Part shown: positions 1 through 8,234 of the stretch, piece after piece
How the letters are laid out: every line of letters starts with the position of its first letter
Numbering within the stretch: the stretch's first letter is position 1
Assembly: GCA_905480605.1 (NCBI GenBank)
Contig: CAJQRD010000004.1
Span: forward strand, 20,880-84,879
DNA length: 64,000 nt
Reading direction: 5' to 3'
Origin: an uncultured Saprospiraceae bacterium
GTDB lineage: Bacteria; Bacteroidota; Bacteroidia; Chitinophagales; Saprospiraceae
Translations under genes and position numbers: made by a program
Notes under the pieces: generated by a model
What the model was told of the DNA's origin: nothing
The model's database searches: none
The model's input: the letters and a program-made list of their open reading frames with translations, nothing else

Positions 1-24
1 GACTTTTTAGTTAATTAGTTAACA

Positions 25-1158
25 ATGAAAGAGAAGCCATACTGTCTTATGCCATTTTTGCATTTACATATTTCTAGCAATGGAGAGGCTAAAGCATGTT
101 GTGTGGCTAATATTCCTTTTGGCAATATAAATGACCAAACCAAAGATGAAATTTGGAATGGTGAATCAATCAACAAGCTTCGTTATCAGTTTAAAAAAGG
201 AATTACAGATAAGCGATGTGCCAACTGCCAAAAATTAGAACAATCAGGTGGAAAAAGTTTAAGACAAGAAACATTTGAAAAATTTGATTATTCCAAACTC
301 GATGAGATTCCTTCTGAACCAATATATTTTGACATCCGGTTTTCTAATGTGTGCAATTTTAAATGCAGAACATGCTGGCATGGGGCAAGCTCAAAGTGGT
401 TTTCTGATGCTAAGGCTCTTGGCTCAACAGTTGGACAGAAAGCTATAATAAAAAATATTAATGACTTTGAAGATTTTATAAATCTGTGGGGTGAGGCGTT
501 GGGAAATGCAGAAGAGTTTTACTTTGCTGGTGGAGAACCCTTGGTGACAGAAGAACATTACTTATTGCTTAATTGGTTGATTGAAAATAATGCTACTAAT
601 GCCAGATTGAGATACAATACAAACTTCTCTAAACTCACTTTCAAAAATTATAATGTTTTAGATTTATGGAATCAATTTAAAGAAGTAGAGATACTTGCTA
701 GCATTGATGCAACTCATGACCTCGGTGAATATATCAGAAAGGAAATGAATTGGAGCGAAATCATAGCCAACAGAGAAAAGATAAGACAGCTTCCTCATGT
801 TAAATTTAAAATATCACCAACTATCTCTGTATTTAATGTCCACGATTTCCCAAAATTATATCAAACATGTTTAGAATTGAAAATGATTGATAAGCATGAT
901 TTTTATATTAACATTCTACAACATCCGTTTTATTATAATATTCAGGCATTGCCGGAAGAGAAGAAAGCTAAAGCTTCAAAAGTACTTTTAGAGTTTATGG
1001 CTGAAGAGAAAAACAGTCATTTGCGAGAAGCCATGCAAGAAATAATTGATTACATGATGGCAGTAGATCGCTCAAATCTATGGCCAAAGTTTTTAGAACA
1101 AACAGGTAGAATAGATAAGTTGAGAGATGAAAATTACGAGACATTGAAGAGTTGTTGA
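25..1158 (+). CDS. Twitch-domain radical SAM protein
   Basis: A radical S-adenosylmethionine enzyme of 377 residues. The [4Fe-4S]-SAM motif CX3CX2C is at C110, C114 and C117 (in VCNFKCRTC). It is followed by a 'FAGGEPL' stretch typical of the SAM-binding glycine-rich strand. An unusual N-terminal Cys-rich segment (C7, C25, C26, C65, C68) resembles a SPASM/twitch auxiliary-cluster region placed before the SAM barrel, as in the 'twitch domain-containing radical SAM protein' group. The last residue is Cys. The ATG follows a short AT-rich leader. The upstream context lies outside the window, so the substrate is unknown. Family members include peptide- and sugar-modifying enzymes, and I cannot choose between them. 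The stop codon abuts a dispersed repeat. Confidence 0.85.
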   Translation: MKEKPYCLMPFLHLHISSNGEAKACCVANIPFGNINDQTKDEIWNGESINKLRYQFKKGITDKRCANCQKLEQSGGKSLRQETFEKFDYSKLDEIPSEPIYFDIRFSNVCNFKCRTCWHGASSKWFSDAKALGSTVGQKAIIKNINDFEDFINLWGEALGNAEEFYFAGGEPLVTEEHYLLLNWLIENNATNARLRYNTNFSKLTFKNYNVLDLWNQFKEVEILASIDATHDLGEYIRKEMNWSEIIANREKIRQLPHVKFKISPTISVFNVHDFPKLYQTCLELKMIDKHDFYINILQHPFYYNIQALPEEKKAKASKVLLEFMAEEKNSHLREAMQEIIDYMMAVDRSNLWPKFLEQTGRIDKLRDENYETLKSC

Positions 1159-1197
1159 CATTTACCTACGTGTAAAACTACGGCAAACAAGGTTGAA
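1152..1197. repeat. Dispersed 46-bp intergenic repeat, copy 1
   Basis: Starts at the stop codon of the radical SAM gene. It shares a 12-base identical head (TTGTTGACATTT), the words CTACGT, TAAAA and AAACA and the tail GTTGAA, in the same order and spacing, with 17203-17247. The head is repeated at 1201-1211. It appears to be a dispersed element at gene ends. No function is visible. Confidence 0.55.
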
Positions 1198-1209
1198 GCA
1201 TTGTTGACA

Positions 1210-1238
1210 TTGAGACCTTGAGTTTTTTTTTATCTTTG
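1210..1238 (+). promoter_or_regulatory. Bacteroidota-type promoter of tyrS
   Basis: The -7 box TATCTTTG lies at 1231-1238. A TTG at 1210-1212 is 18 bases upstream, matching the TTG-N(about 20)-TAnnTTTG pattern. The ATG of tyrS is 22 bases downstream. This shows that the longer reading frame beginning at 1218 cannot be the translated form. Confidence 0.55.
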
Positions 1239-1259
1239 CCCAAATTAAAAATCAAGCTT

Positions 1260-2537
1260 ATGAATTTCTTTGAAGAGTTAGAATGGAGAACAATGTTACA
1301 CGATACTATGCCTGGTGCTAAAGAAGCGACCAATACTGGTATGTGTACTGGATATATTGGATTCGACCCTACAGCACCTTCAATGACAATTGGTAACTAC
1401 GTTCAAATAATGATTTTGTCTTTATGGCAGCAATCAGGTCATAGACCAGTGGTTTTAATGGGTGGAGCGACAGGGCGAATAGGTGACCCGTCTGGAAAAG
1501 ACAAAGAACGTCAACTCAAGAGTTATGATGAACTAGATAATAACCTTCAACATCAAATCAAGCAGATGGAAAAATTTCTTGATTTTGGTAGTGGAAACAA
1601 TGGCGCTTTGTTGAGGAACAATCTTGATTTTTATAAGGATATGAATGTACTAGACTTTCTACGAAATGTCGGAAAGACACTGACAGTAAATTACATGATG
1701 TCAAAGGATTCTGTGAAAAACAGATTGGACTCTGGACTGTCATTTACTGAGTTCAGTTACCAATTATTGCAGTCTTATGATTTTCAAGTTTTATATCAAC
1801 AAGACAATTGTACTTTTCAAATGGGAGGATCAGATCAATGGGGTAACATTACTTCAGGTACAGAGTTCATAAGAAGAAATCTTACTGATGCAAAAGCTTA
1901 TGCCGTTACTTCAAAGTTACTGGCAAAGTCTGATGGTAAAAAGTTTGGTAAGTCTGAAAAAGGGAATATTTGGTTAGATCCAAACATGACTACACCTTAT
2001 CAGTTTTACCAATTCTGGATCAATGCTGACGATGCAGATTTGCCTATGTTTACAAGATACTTCACTATGAAATCCCAAAAGGAAGTTCTTGAAATGGAGA
2101 ATGATCTCAAGGATGACCAAAGAAAACTAAAAGAAATATTAGCAGAAGAAATTACAACTAGAGTGCATTCAGCACAAGCCGTGTCAAACGTGAAAGAAGT
2201 ATCTCAGATAATCTTCAATAAAAAATTAGACTTCGAAGTCTTAAGTGGAATGGACAAAGATTCATTGAATATGGTGAGTAAAGAAGTTACATCTTTCGAT
2301 GTTGACAAATCAGTGTTAAGTAATGGCGTAAAGTTTGAAACATTTGCAACTGAACATTGCCCCATATTTGCATCTTTGAGTGAGTGCAGACGCGCCATAA
2401 AAGGAAATGCAATCAGCATCAATAAGCAGAAGGTCTCAGATCAGGACTTTTCGCTAAATCATGAGAATTTAATTAAAGGTGAATTCATTATGATAGAGAA
2501 TGGGAAAAAGAACAAGTTTATGGTCAAAGCAAAATAG
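1260..2537 (+). CDS. tyrS: Tyrosyl-tRNA synthetase
   Basis: Charges tRNA-Tyr with tyrosine in the cytoplasm. It is a class I synthetase of 425 residues, the usual length. The HIGH-like signature is the TIGN within FDPTAPSMTIGN (about 43-46). The KMSKS-like loop is KFGKS (228-232). The tyrosine-site segment QMGGSDQWGN is present, and the C-terminal S4-like RNA-binding domain is intact. The frame is open from a TTG at 1218, but the ATG at 1260 is chosen because the promoter -7 box lies at 1231-1238 and because the family start aligns with MNFFEELEWR. Monocistronic. Ends with TAG just before a perfect palindrome shared with convergent msrB. Confidence 0.97.
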   Translation: MNFFEELEWRTMLHDTMPGAKEATNTGMCTGYIGFDPTAPSMTIGNYVQIMILSLWQQSGHRPVVLMGGATGRIGDPSGKDKERQLKSYDELDNNLQHQIKQMEKFLDFGSGNNGALLRNNLDFYKDMNVLDFLRNVGKTLTVNYMMSKDSVKNRLDSGLSFTEFSYQLLQSYDFQVLYQQDNCTFQMGGSDQWGNITSGTEFIRRNLTDAKAYAVTSKLLAKSDGKKFGKSEKGNIWLDPNMTTPYQFYQFWINADDADLPMFTRYFTMKSQKEVLEMENDLKDDQRKLKEILAEEITTRVHSAQAVSNVKEVSQIIFNKKLDFEVLSGMDKDSLNMVSKEVTSFDVDKSVLSNGVKFETFATEHCPIFASLSECRRAIKGNAISINKQKVSDQDFSLNHENLIKGEFIMIENGKKNKFMVKAK

Positions 2538-2543
2538 GAAATG

Positions 2544-2581
2544 AATAATTCAGAATTATGAATTCATAATTCTGAATTATT
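2544..2581. terminator. 38-bp perfect palindrome between tyrS and msrB
   Basis: A perfect inverted repeat centred on GAATTC (between 2562 and 2563), with 19-base arms and no loop. It lies between two convergent genes and covers the msrB stop codon. A bidirectional transcription terminator is the most likely role. It is built from the ATAATTC words also found in other intergenic repeats here. Confidence 0.6.
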
Positions 2582-3083
2582 TTTCTGTTGCAACTTCTTT
2601 TCGCTTTACGAAATCCAATGAAGCAGAATTAATACAATACCTCAATCCAGTAGGCTTAGGTCCATCAGGAAACACATGACCCAAATGCCCATTACATCGA
2701 GCGCAGTGAACCTCAGTACGTGCATAGCCTAATAAGTGATCTGTATCTTCTTCAACGTTATCCTTGTTGATTGGCTCGTAGTAACTTGGCCAGCCTGTAC
2801 CTGATTTGTATTTGGTTTGTGAATCAAACAATGGTAATTGACATCCTCTACAGGTAAAAACACCATCTCCTTTATAATCCCATAGATCACCAGAAAATGC
2901 TCTTTCAGTACCTGCTTTTCTTAAAACCCGATATTCTAACGGTTCTAGCTCCGCTTGCCATTCTGCATCAGACTTCTCTATTTTTACAACCGAAGAACTC
3001 TCTTTTTGTGCCTTAAGCTGACCAGATTTTTGAGTACAAGAAAAAAGGCTGATACCCAAAATAAGTAAAAATAAAGTTCTCAT
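2577..3083 (-). CDS. msrB: Lipoprotein peptide-methionine (R)-S-oxide reductase
   Basis: Reduces R-methionine sulfoxide in oxidised proteins. The 168-residue protein has a lipoprotein signal (LFSC, lipidated C16), so it should act in the periplasm or on the outer membrane rather than in the cytoplasm. The zinc site is two CxxC pairs, C78/C81 (CRGC) and C127/C130 (CARC). The catalytic Cys is C150 in RYCINSASL. GHLGHVFPDG is the family signature. The whole SelR domain is present (about 38-165). Convergent with tyrS. An MsrA domain is not fused to it. Confidence 0.96.
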   Translation of the reverse strand: MRTLFLLILGISLFSCTQKSGQLKAQKESSSVVKIEKSDAEWQAELEPLEYRVLRKAGTERAFSGDLWDYKGDGVFTCRGCQLPLFDSQTKYKSGTGWPSYYEPINKDNVEEDTDHLLGYARTEVHCARCNGHLGHVFPDGPKPTGLRYCINSASLDFVKRKEVATEK

Positions 3084-3169
3084 AATTTGTTGTTTTATGT
3101 GATAACCTCTTTTAAATTAAAATGTTCAAATTGTATTCAACATTCTCTGAACAAAATCATAAGCTCAAA

Positions 3170-3238
3170 CCTCTGATTCCTGCCCTCTGATTCCAGACCC
3201 CTAACTCCAGACCCCTATCCCCAGACCCCTAACTCCTC
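3170..3238. repeat. Degenerate CCAGACCCCTAACT tandem repeat
   Basis: A C-rich, degenerate tandem array downstream of xseB. It starts as CCTCTGATTCC-type units and becomes units of about 14 bases of the form CCAGACCCCTAACT. It is much more C-rich on this strand than its surroundings and runs to the xseB stop codon. No hairpin is evident. Confidence 0.7.
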
Positions 3239-3422
3239 ACTCATTAATAGAATCAATTTCCTCTTCTATTGATCTCAACTTCGATTTGCAAACAGCAACC
3301 AATTCTTTTGCTGTTTTTAATTTATCGCTCAATTTATCAATATTTGTTTCTTCGTTTTGCAATTCGTGAAGTATGTTCTGCAGTTCTTCATATGCCTTAT
3401 CAAAACTTATCTTTTTAGCCAT
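3237..3422 (-). CDS. xseB: Exodeoxyribonuclease VII small subunit
   Basis: The small helical subunit of exonuclease VII, which binds several copies per large subunit and is needed for single-strand DNA degradation. The 61-residue coiled-coil protein has the family form (MAKKISFDKAYEELQNIL... then a Leu/Lys-rich second helix). The ATG at 3422 is chosen over an upstream TTG (3443) because it matches the family N-terminus. It starts 21 bases after the xseA stop, so the two form an operon. Confidence 0.93.
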   Translation of the reverse strand: MAKKISFDKAYEELQNILHELQNEETNIDKLSDKLKTAKELVAVCKSKLRSIEEEIDSINE

Positions 3423-3443
3423 TTTATTATTTTTATTTATCAA

Positions 3444-4658
3444 TTATAAATCAACAGAACCATCATAGAATTCTATTGAGATTGAGCTTTTATCTTTTTT
3501 TAATTTGTCTTTTCTGCTTATATATTTTCCGTTTTGTTTCACCAATGAAAATCCACGTTTCATTACATTTTTTGGTTCCAGAACTTCTATAATTTTTTCT
3601 ATGTTGATGAGTGATTGGGCCTTCGATTTTAGAGTGTCAGAAATCTTTGAAAAGATATCGCTTTCTAGTTTCTCAAGATTCAGTTTTTTACTATTAAGTA
3701 TCAAAGACGGAGTGCTTTTTAACTGCTCTTCAAACCTTGCCAATTCAGATTTTTTATCATCAAGAATGTTTGCTGTTTTTTGACTGATGAGTTGTAATAA
3801 ATAATCAATTTCGGATTCAAACCTCGTGTTGTGATCCAATATAAAATTTGCAACAGCAGTAGGCGTTTTTAAAACCTGATTTGAAACGATGTCACAAACT
3901 GTTTGATCAATATCATGACCAATTCCAGTGAAAACGGGAATGTCACAGTTTGCAATCTCAAATGCAATGTTATAATTATCGAATGCTGCCAAATCTAGTT
4001 TCGATCCACCACCTCTAATGATAGCAATGATATCATAATTACCTTCTTGTGCAGACCGCAAAGCATCAACAACTTCTCTCTCAGTTTTTTGTCCCTGCAT
4101 TGCCGCAGGAAAAAGGTCAATATCGAAGTGATAATCATAGGCATTTTCAAGAATCTGATTTACAAAATCTTGGTAGCCGGCCGCTGTTTCAGAAGAGATA
4201 ACAGCAACCCTTTTAATAACAGTTGGTAATTTATGCTGGCCATTCCTATCTAATAAACCTTTGGACCTAAGTTGCTCAATTACCTTTTGTCTATTCAATT
4301 CAAATTGACCAAAAGTGAATGCTGGGTCAATATCTATGATATTAAGACTCATGCCATAGCGCTCACTAAATTCAATATTGACTTTTAGTTTAACTTTGAC
4401 ACCTTCTGATAGTATCGAATCTGTGAGTTTATCCAATTTCTTTTTAATAAACAGAAACTGTCTGTACCATAAAGTGGCAGCACTTTTAGCGACAATTTGA
4501 TCATTGTCTTCAGATTTTTCAATAAGGTCTAAGTAAAGGTTGCCTCTGGAATTTGAGACTTGATTGATTTCGCATTCGACCCAAATGGGTTCTTCGAAAT
4601 TAAGGGCAAGAACCCTTTTAATATATTGATTGACTTCAAAAAGAGAATAAGCTTCCAA
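3444..4658 (-). CDS. xseA: Exodeoxyribonuclease VII large subunit
   Basis: The catalytic subunit of the two-way single-strand exonuclease that removes large ssDNA pieces during repair. The 404 residues are organised as an N-terminal OB-fold (about 1-100), the conserved catalytic core with VAVISSETAAGYQDF and IIRGGGSKLDLAAFD, and the FTGIGHDIDQTVCD and KTPTAVANF motifs. A helical region that binds XseB and a C-terminal '(R)GFSLV' segment follow. First gene of xseA-xseB. The TonB-like gene ends 50 bases upstream on the same strand and could be co-transcribed. Confidence 0.95.
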   Translation of the reverse strand: MEAYSLFEVNQYIKRVLALNFEEPIWVECEINQVSNSRGNLYLDLIEKSEDNDQIVAKSAATLWYRQFLFIKKKLDKLTDSILSEGVKVKLKVNIEFSERYGMSLNIIDIDPAFTFGQFELNRQKVIEQLRSKGLLDRNGQHKLPTVIKRVAVISSETAAGYQDFVNQILENAYDYHFDIDLFPAAMQGQKTEREVVDALRSAQEGNYDIIAIIRGGGSKLDLAAFDNYNIAFEIANCDIPVFTGIGHDIDQTVCDIVSNQVLKTPTAVANFILDHNTRFESEIDYLLQLISQKTANILDDKKSELARFEEQLKSTPSLILNSKKLNLEKLESDIFSKISDTLKSKAQSLINIEKIIEVLEPKNVMKRGFSLVKQNGKYISRKDKLKKDKSSISIEFYDGSVDL

Positions 4659-4708
4659 ATTTAGAATTTTGCTCTAAAATAGGAAGCTTATTTTACTTTA
4701 TATTGTTT

Positions 4709-5731
4709 TTAGCGTATAGCGTTAATATTAGTTAGTGTTATGGTTAATTTACCACATTCTTGTTCTGGGGCATTTCTTTTTGGTTCGTATTCATAACCAT
4801 ATATCCCACTTAATACAGCTTTTAATTTTCGTGAATCCATTATAGCTGTAGTCTCAGACTCTACTATTTCTGCATATGAAACCTTACCAGATCTGGCAAT
4901 ACAAACCTTAGCCACAATTTTCTTGTTGGCTTGGTTCTCAAAACCAGCATTAAGAACACCTTTAATATTTCTTTTAATTACTTTTCTGCCAAAAATACCA
5001 TTTCCAGTTCCATCATACTGCCCTTTACCAGCACCGCCAGTTCCAGATCCACTGTCACCATCGTTTCCAGACTTATCTGCTCCTGCACCAGTTCCTTTAG
5101 AACCTTCACCTGTTCCACCTTTCGATCCGTCACTTCTAGATGGGTCGCCTTTAGGGTTTCCTTGATCATCAGATCCACCACTTTTGAATACATCTAAGAT
5201 TTTTCCAATTTTATCCTTAACTGATTCCTTTGCAGGTTCAGGGGCTGGATCTTCTTCAACTGGTACTTCAGCTTCTATGGGATCTGGAATTTGTTGAGGT
5301 TCTAAGTCATCAAATTCTATTTCTTCTTCTGCCGCAGTTACATCAGTTTCATCTTCCACGGTAGTTTCAGATATTACTGGATCTGTTGGAGTTGGAGGTG
5401 TGGGTACGACCTTAGGTAATTTAACATCAGGGCGTTTGTTTTCAATAGTCTTAGTTTGCTGATCTTTAATCTCCGCAGGTTTATCTGCTTTTTCTCTTGC
5501 CTTGCCTTCTGTTTCCGCGCCTTTGTTAGAATTACTAGCTTCCTTCATTTCCTCTAATTTGGGAGGAACAATCTCTTCAAAGTTGATGGCAACCGCATAT
5601 TGTTTCTCTGCCGTTTTTTCGTAATTGCATGTTGTGAAAAATGCAATAAGAATAATTAGCGCGTGTATAATAAACGACACTCTGGTACCTTTTCTTCTAT
5701 GGTCTCTTTCAATAGCTAATTCGTTACTCAT
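4709..5731 (-). CDS. TonB-like energy-transducing protein
   Basis: A 340-residue inner-membrane protein with the TonB layout. It has a short basic N-terminus, one membrane helix (about 19-36, VSFIIHALIILIAFFTTC), a long Pro/Glu/Lys-rich periplasmic spacer (about 45-170) and a Gly/Ser-rich stretch (about 195-240). The C-terminal domain (about 255-340) carries a 'VLNAGFENQANKKIVAKVCI...GKVSYAEIVES' sequence like the TonB/TolA C-terminal fold. It should pass proton-motive energy from ExbB/ExbD to outer-membrane receptors. ExbB/ExbD are not downstream here and would lie elsewhere. A Bacteroidota gliding/AgmG-type relative is an alternative. Confidence 0.75.
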   Translation of the reverse strand: MSNELAIERDHRRKGTRVSFIIHALIILIAFFTTCNYEKTAEKQYAVAINFEEIVPPKLEEMKEASNSNKGAETEGKAREKADKPAEIKDQQTKTIENKRPDVKLPKVVPTPPTPTDPVISETTVEDETDVTAAEEEIEFDDLEPQQIPDPIEAEVPVEEDPAPEPAKESVKDKIGKILDVFKSGGSDDQGNPKGDPSRSDGSKGGTGEGSKGTGAGADKSGNDGDSGSGTGGAGKGQYDGTGNGIFGRKVIKRNIKGVLNAGFENQANKKIVAKVCIARSGKVSYAEIVESETTAIMDSRKLKAVLSGIYGYEYEPKRNAPEQECGKLTITLTNINAIR

Positions 5732-6045
5732 ATATTTTGCTTTATTACAAGACGGTTGTCGAACTTATTAAACTGTTAAGATGCCTTTAAAATTTTAAGG
5801 TATAAGCTTAATATTTTCAAAAATCTTCATTCTTGGTAAATTATTGCAATAAATGCACCATATCATAGAATGAAAAGCTAAAATCATCTTATTTATTGAT
5901 TTATAAAAATATTTTAGTTTAAATTCTAAAATACATTTGATTTTACTAAGTTTTTCAATATTTCTATTTTGAATGTAAAGGTTAACCCAAACCAAAAGAA
6001 CATCGACTTTTGAAAATTCCATTATCTTCGCAAAAACTATAATTC
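5732..6045. other. Divergent intergenic region, tonB-like/dapF
   Basis: About 310 bases between two divergent genes, so it should hold both promoters. A TATCTTCG near-match to the -7 consensus lies at 6023-6030, upstream of dapF. A 75-codon frame on the minus strand (5795-6022) has biased, AT-driven composition and no recognisable features, and I do not call it a gene. Nothing else was identified. Confidence 0.5.
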
Positions 6046-6816
6046 TTGAAGTTTTCTAAATATCACGGAACAGGTAATGATTTTATAATGATAGATGGCT
6101 TAAGCCAATACGTCGATTATAAATTGCTTTCCAAGGACTTTGTGGCGTTATTATGTCATAGGCGTTTTGGCATAGGTGCAGATGGTTTGATAGTTCTTGA
6201 AAGATCTGAGAATTATGACTTCAGAATGGTCTATTACAACTCAGATGGAAATGAAAGTACGATGTGCGGAAATGGTGCCAGATGCTTGGTCCAGTTTGCG
6301 TCGGATTTAGGATATATAAAAGGCAATTGCACCTTTGAAGCCATTGATGGGAAACACGAGGGTAAAGTTGATGAATTGGTCTCTGTAAAAATGATAGATG
6401 TAGATGAAATAAATGATTTCAATGGAGACTTTGTAGTTGATACTGGCTCGCCTCACTATGTTAAGTTTGTAAATGATGTCAATAAAGACAGCTTCGTTTC
6501 GGATGCCAAAGCAATAAGACATAATGAGACTTTTGACAAGGAAGGAATTAACGTCAATTTTATAAATAAGATTGGTAATAAAATTCATATCAGAACCTTT
6601 GAACGAGGCGTTGAAGATGAAACATATTCTTGTGGAACAGGTGTTGTGGCAGCCTCAATTGTTGCATCAGAAAAATATCCAGATCTTAATAAAAATATTG
6701 AAGTAATTGCCAAAGGAGGTAACCTAAGCGTATCGTTTGAGAAAAATGCAGAAAGTTATCAGGAAATTTGGTTAACTGGACCAGCAGTAAAAGTGTTTGA
6801 TGGTGATTTTAAATGA
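6046..6816 (+). CDS. dapF: Diaminopimelate epimerase
   Basis: Converts LL- to meso-diaminopimelate for lysine and peptidoglycan synthesis. The 256-residue protein has both catalytic cysteines, C74 in MCGNGARC and C196 in SCGTGVVA, and the N-terminal KYHGTGNDF signature. Translation appears to start at TTG (6046): no in-frame ATG exists upstream, and the family N-terminus begins exactly there. Monocistronic. Confidence 0.96.
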   Translation: MKFSKYHGTGNDFIMIDGLSQYVDYKLLSKDFVALLCHRRFGIGADGLIVLERSENYDFRMVYYNSDGNESTMCGNGARCLVQFASDLGYIKGNCTFEAIDGKHEGKVDELVSVKMIDVDEINDFNGDFVVDTGSPHYVKFVNDVNKDSFVSDAKAIRHNETFDKEGINVNFINKIGNKIHIRTFERGVEDETYSCGTGVVAASIVASEKYPDLNKNIEVIAKGGNLSVSFEKNAESYQEIWLTGPAVKVFDGDFK

Positions 6817-7013
6817 TTAATAGGTAATAATTAATATGTAATAATTATCGAGACTCCATGATGAGCAATTCGCTATGTTGTAAAAGCTTGCGAATGATTC
6901 AAGTATTGATCACCTGTACTAATCTCTATTTCTAATCTCTGACCTCTAATCTCTTAATCCAAAATTCAAAATTTCGAATAATCATTAATCATTCCTTATT
7001 AATCAATAATTAC
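6817..7013. repeat. AT-rich phrase-repeat tract between dapF and TPR gene
   Basis: About 200 bases between convergent genes, made of recurring short words. TAATAATTA words come first, then CTAATCTCT / CCTCTAATCTCTTAA units at about 6918-6960. TAATCATTAATCATT words follow up to the stop codon of the neighbouring gene. The last class also recurs at 9.96-10.3 and 44.18-44.3 kb. Confidence 0.6.
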
Positions 7014-7337
7014 CTAATCCTCCATCTCATAATTCATCTTAGCATTGTTCAGTTCTGAAAGAGCGTGGAAGTCTCTTAACTTTTTCGCAAGTGCTAATCC
7101 TTCATCATAAGTCGTCAATGCGAGCTCTCTTTTCTCTAATTCTTCATATAATTTGGCCAAATGGTAGTAAAGTCCAATATAATCAGGATCTTTCTGCTTT
7201 AATTCTAAATAAAACTCGAGAGCTTTGTCGAATCTTTCGAAATTTTCATATTCCTTTGCAACCGCAAAAATGATGAAAGAATCAGAACCTTCTGAATTAT
7301 AAAATTCTAATAGTTTATTAAGTCTAGATTCATTCAT
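7014..7337 (-). CDS. Small tetratricopeptide-repeat protein
   Basis: A 107-residue soluble protein with about two TPR helix pairs: AVAKEYENFERFDKALEFYLEL, then LYYHLAKLYEELEKRELALTTYDEGLALA. TPRs mediate protein-protein contacts, and no catalytic motif is present. It has no signal peptide. Divergent from etfB and convergent with dapF. The partner cannot be inferred. Confidence 0.85.
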   Translation of the reverse strand: MNESRLNKLLEFYNSEGSDSFIIFAVAKEYENFERFDKALEFYLELKQKDPDYIGLYYHLAKLYEELEKRELALTTYDEGLALAKKLRDFHALSELNNAKMNYEMED

Positions 7338-7378
7338 GTTTAAAAATTATACTCTGAGTTAAATTATTGAATTTTGAT

Positions 7379-7386
7379 TATATTTG
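7379..7386 (+). promoter_or_regulatory. Probable -7 box of etfBA
   Basis: TATATTTG matches TAnnTTTG. It lies 81 bases before the etfB ATG in the divergent intergenic region. No clear TTG stands at the right distance upstream, so this is a partial match. Confidence 0.35.
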
Positions 7387-7467
7387 TAGCGAATTCATAT
7401 TTCAATTGAATTCATTGAACTTTACAAAGATTCAACTATTTATTAGAAAGAAAAACTATATAAAAGA

Positions 7468-8211
7468 ATGAATTTACTAGTATGTATTAGTAAGACTCCA
7501 GAAACTACCGCAAAGATTGCATTTAAGGAAAATGGAACTCAGTTTGACACCGATGGTGTACAATATATTATGAATCCGTATGATGAATGGTATGCATTGG
7601 TAAGAGCTATTGAATTAAAGGAATCAGTAGGTGCTGGAAAGGTGATTGCAATCAATGTAGGACCTCCATCCAATGATATTGTAATCAGAAAAGCCTTGGC
7701 AATTGGTGCTGATGAAGCAGTACGTGTTGATGCTGAAGCAAATTCGGCTTCTTTCGTGGCTAAGCAAGTTGCATCATATGCAAAAGACAATAATATAGAC
7801 ATGGTATTCTTGGGTAAGGAAACGATTGATTATAATGGTTCTCTTGTAGGTGGAATGCTTAGTGAGTTATTAGATGTTCCATATTTGAGTTACGCTAGTA
7901 ACATAGAAGTTTCTGGTAATGAAGCAACAGTGACGTGTGAGATAGAAGGTGGGGTAGAAATCGTTAAAGCCACTTTACCTTTAGTAGTTTCTGCAACTAA
8001 AGGATTGGCTGAACAACGCATTCCAAATATGAGAGGAATTATGATGGCTAAAAGAAAGCCTCTTAATGTCATTCCTCCAGTGGGTGTAGAAGAAAAAGAA
8101 GCGATAGTATCTTATCAAATTCCTGAAGGAAAAACTGGTGTAAAATTGGTTGATCTTGAAAATATGGATGAATTGGTGCGATTACTTCATGAGGAAGCGA
8201 AGGCTATTTAA
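7468..8211 (+). CDS. etfB: Electron transfer flavoprotein subunit beta
   Basis: The beta subunit of ETF, the AMP- and FAD-bearing heterodimer that takes electrons from acyl-CoA dehydrogenases and passes them to the quinone pool. The 247 residues include the typical N-terminal LLVCISKTP..., the AIGADEAVRVD segment, FLGKETIDYNGSLVG and the 'LPLVVSATKGLAEQRIPNMRGIMMAKRKP' recognition-loop region. etfA follows 23 bases later as an operon. It links with the beta-oxidation pair fadN-fadA at 40-44 kb and with the menaquinone genes. Confidence 0.96.
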   Translation: MNLLVCISKTPETTAKIAFKENGTQFDTDGVQYIMNPYDEWYALVRAIELKESVGAGKVIAINVGPPSNDIVIRKALAIGADEAVRVDAEANSASFVAKQVASYAKDNNIDMVFLGKETIDYNGSLVGGMLSELLDVPYLSYASNIEVSGNEATVTCEIEGGVEIVKATLPLVVSATKGLAEQRIPNMRGIMMAKRKPLNVIPPVGVEEKEAIVSYQIPEGKTGVKLVDLENMDELVRLLHEEAKAI

Positions 8212-8234
8212 TTAACAAAATAAAAGAGAAACAA

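Noticed and set aside
1558..1743. Opposite-strand frame inside tyrS
   Set aside because: It overlaps a well-supported gene on the other strand and has no conserved sequence; typical of shadow frames.
4923..5193. Three overlapping frames opposite or beside the TonB-like gene's Gly/Pro-rich spacer
   Set aside because: Low-complexity coding sequence gives long open frames in other phases by chance. Only the TonB frame has a membrane helix and a C-terminal domain.
5795..6022. 75-codon frame on the minus strand upstream of dapF
   Set aside because: Hydrophobic and Lys/Ile-rich as expected from AT-rich DNA, no family resemblance, and it would fill the only room for two divergent promoters.
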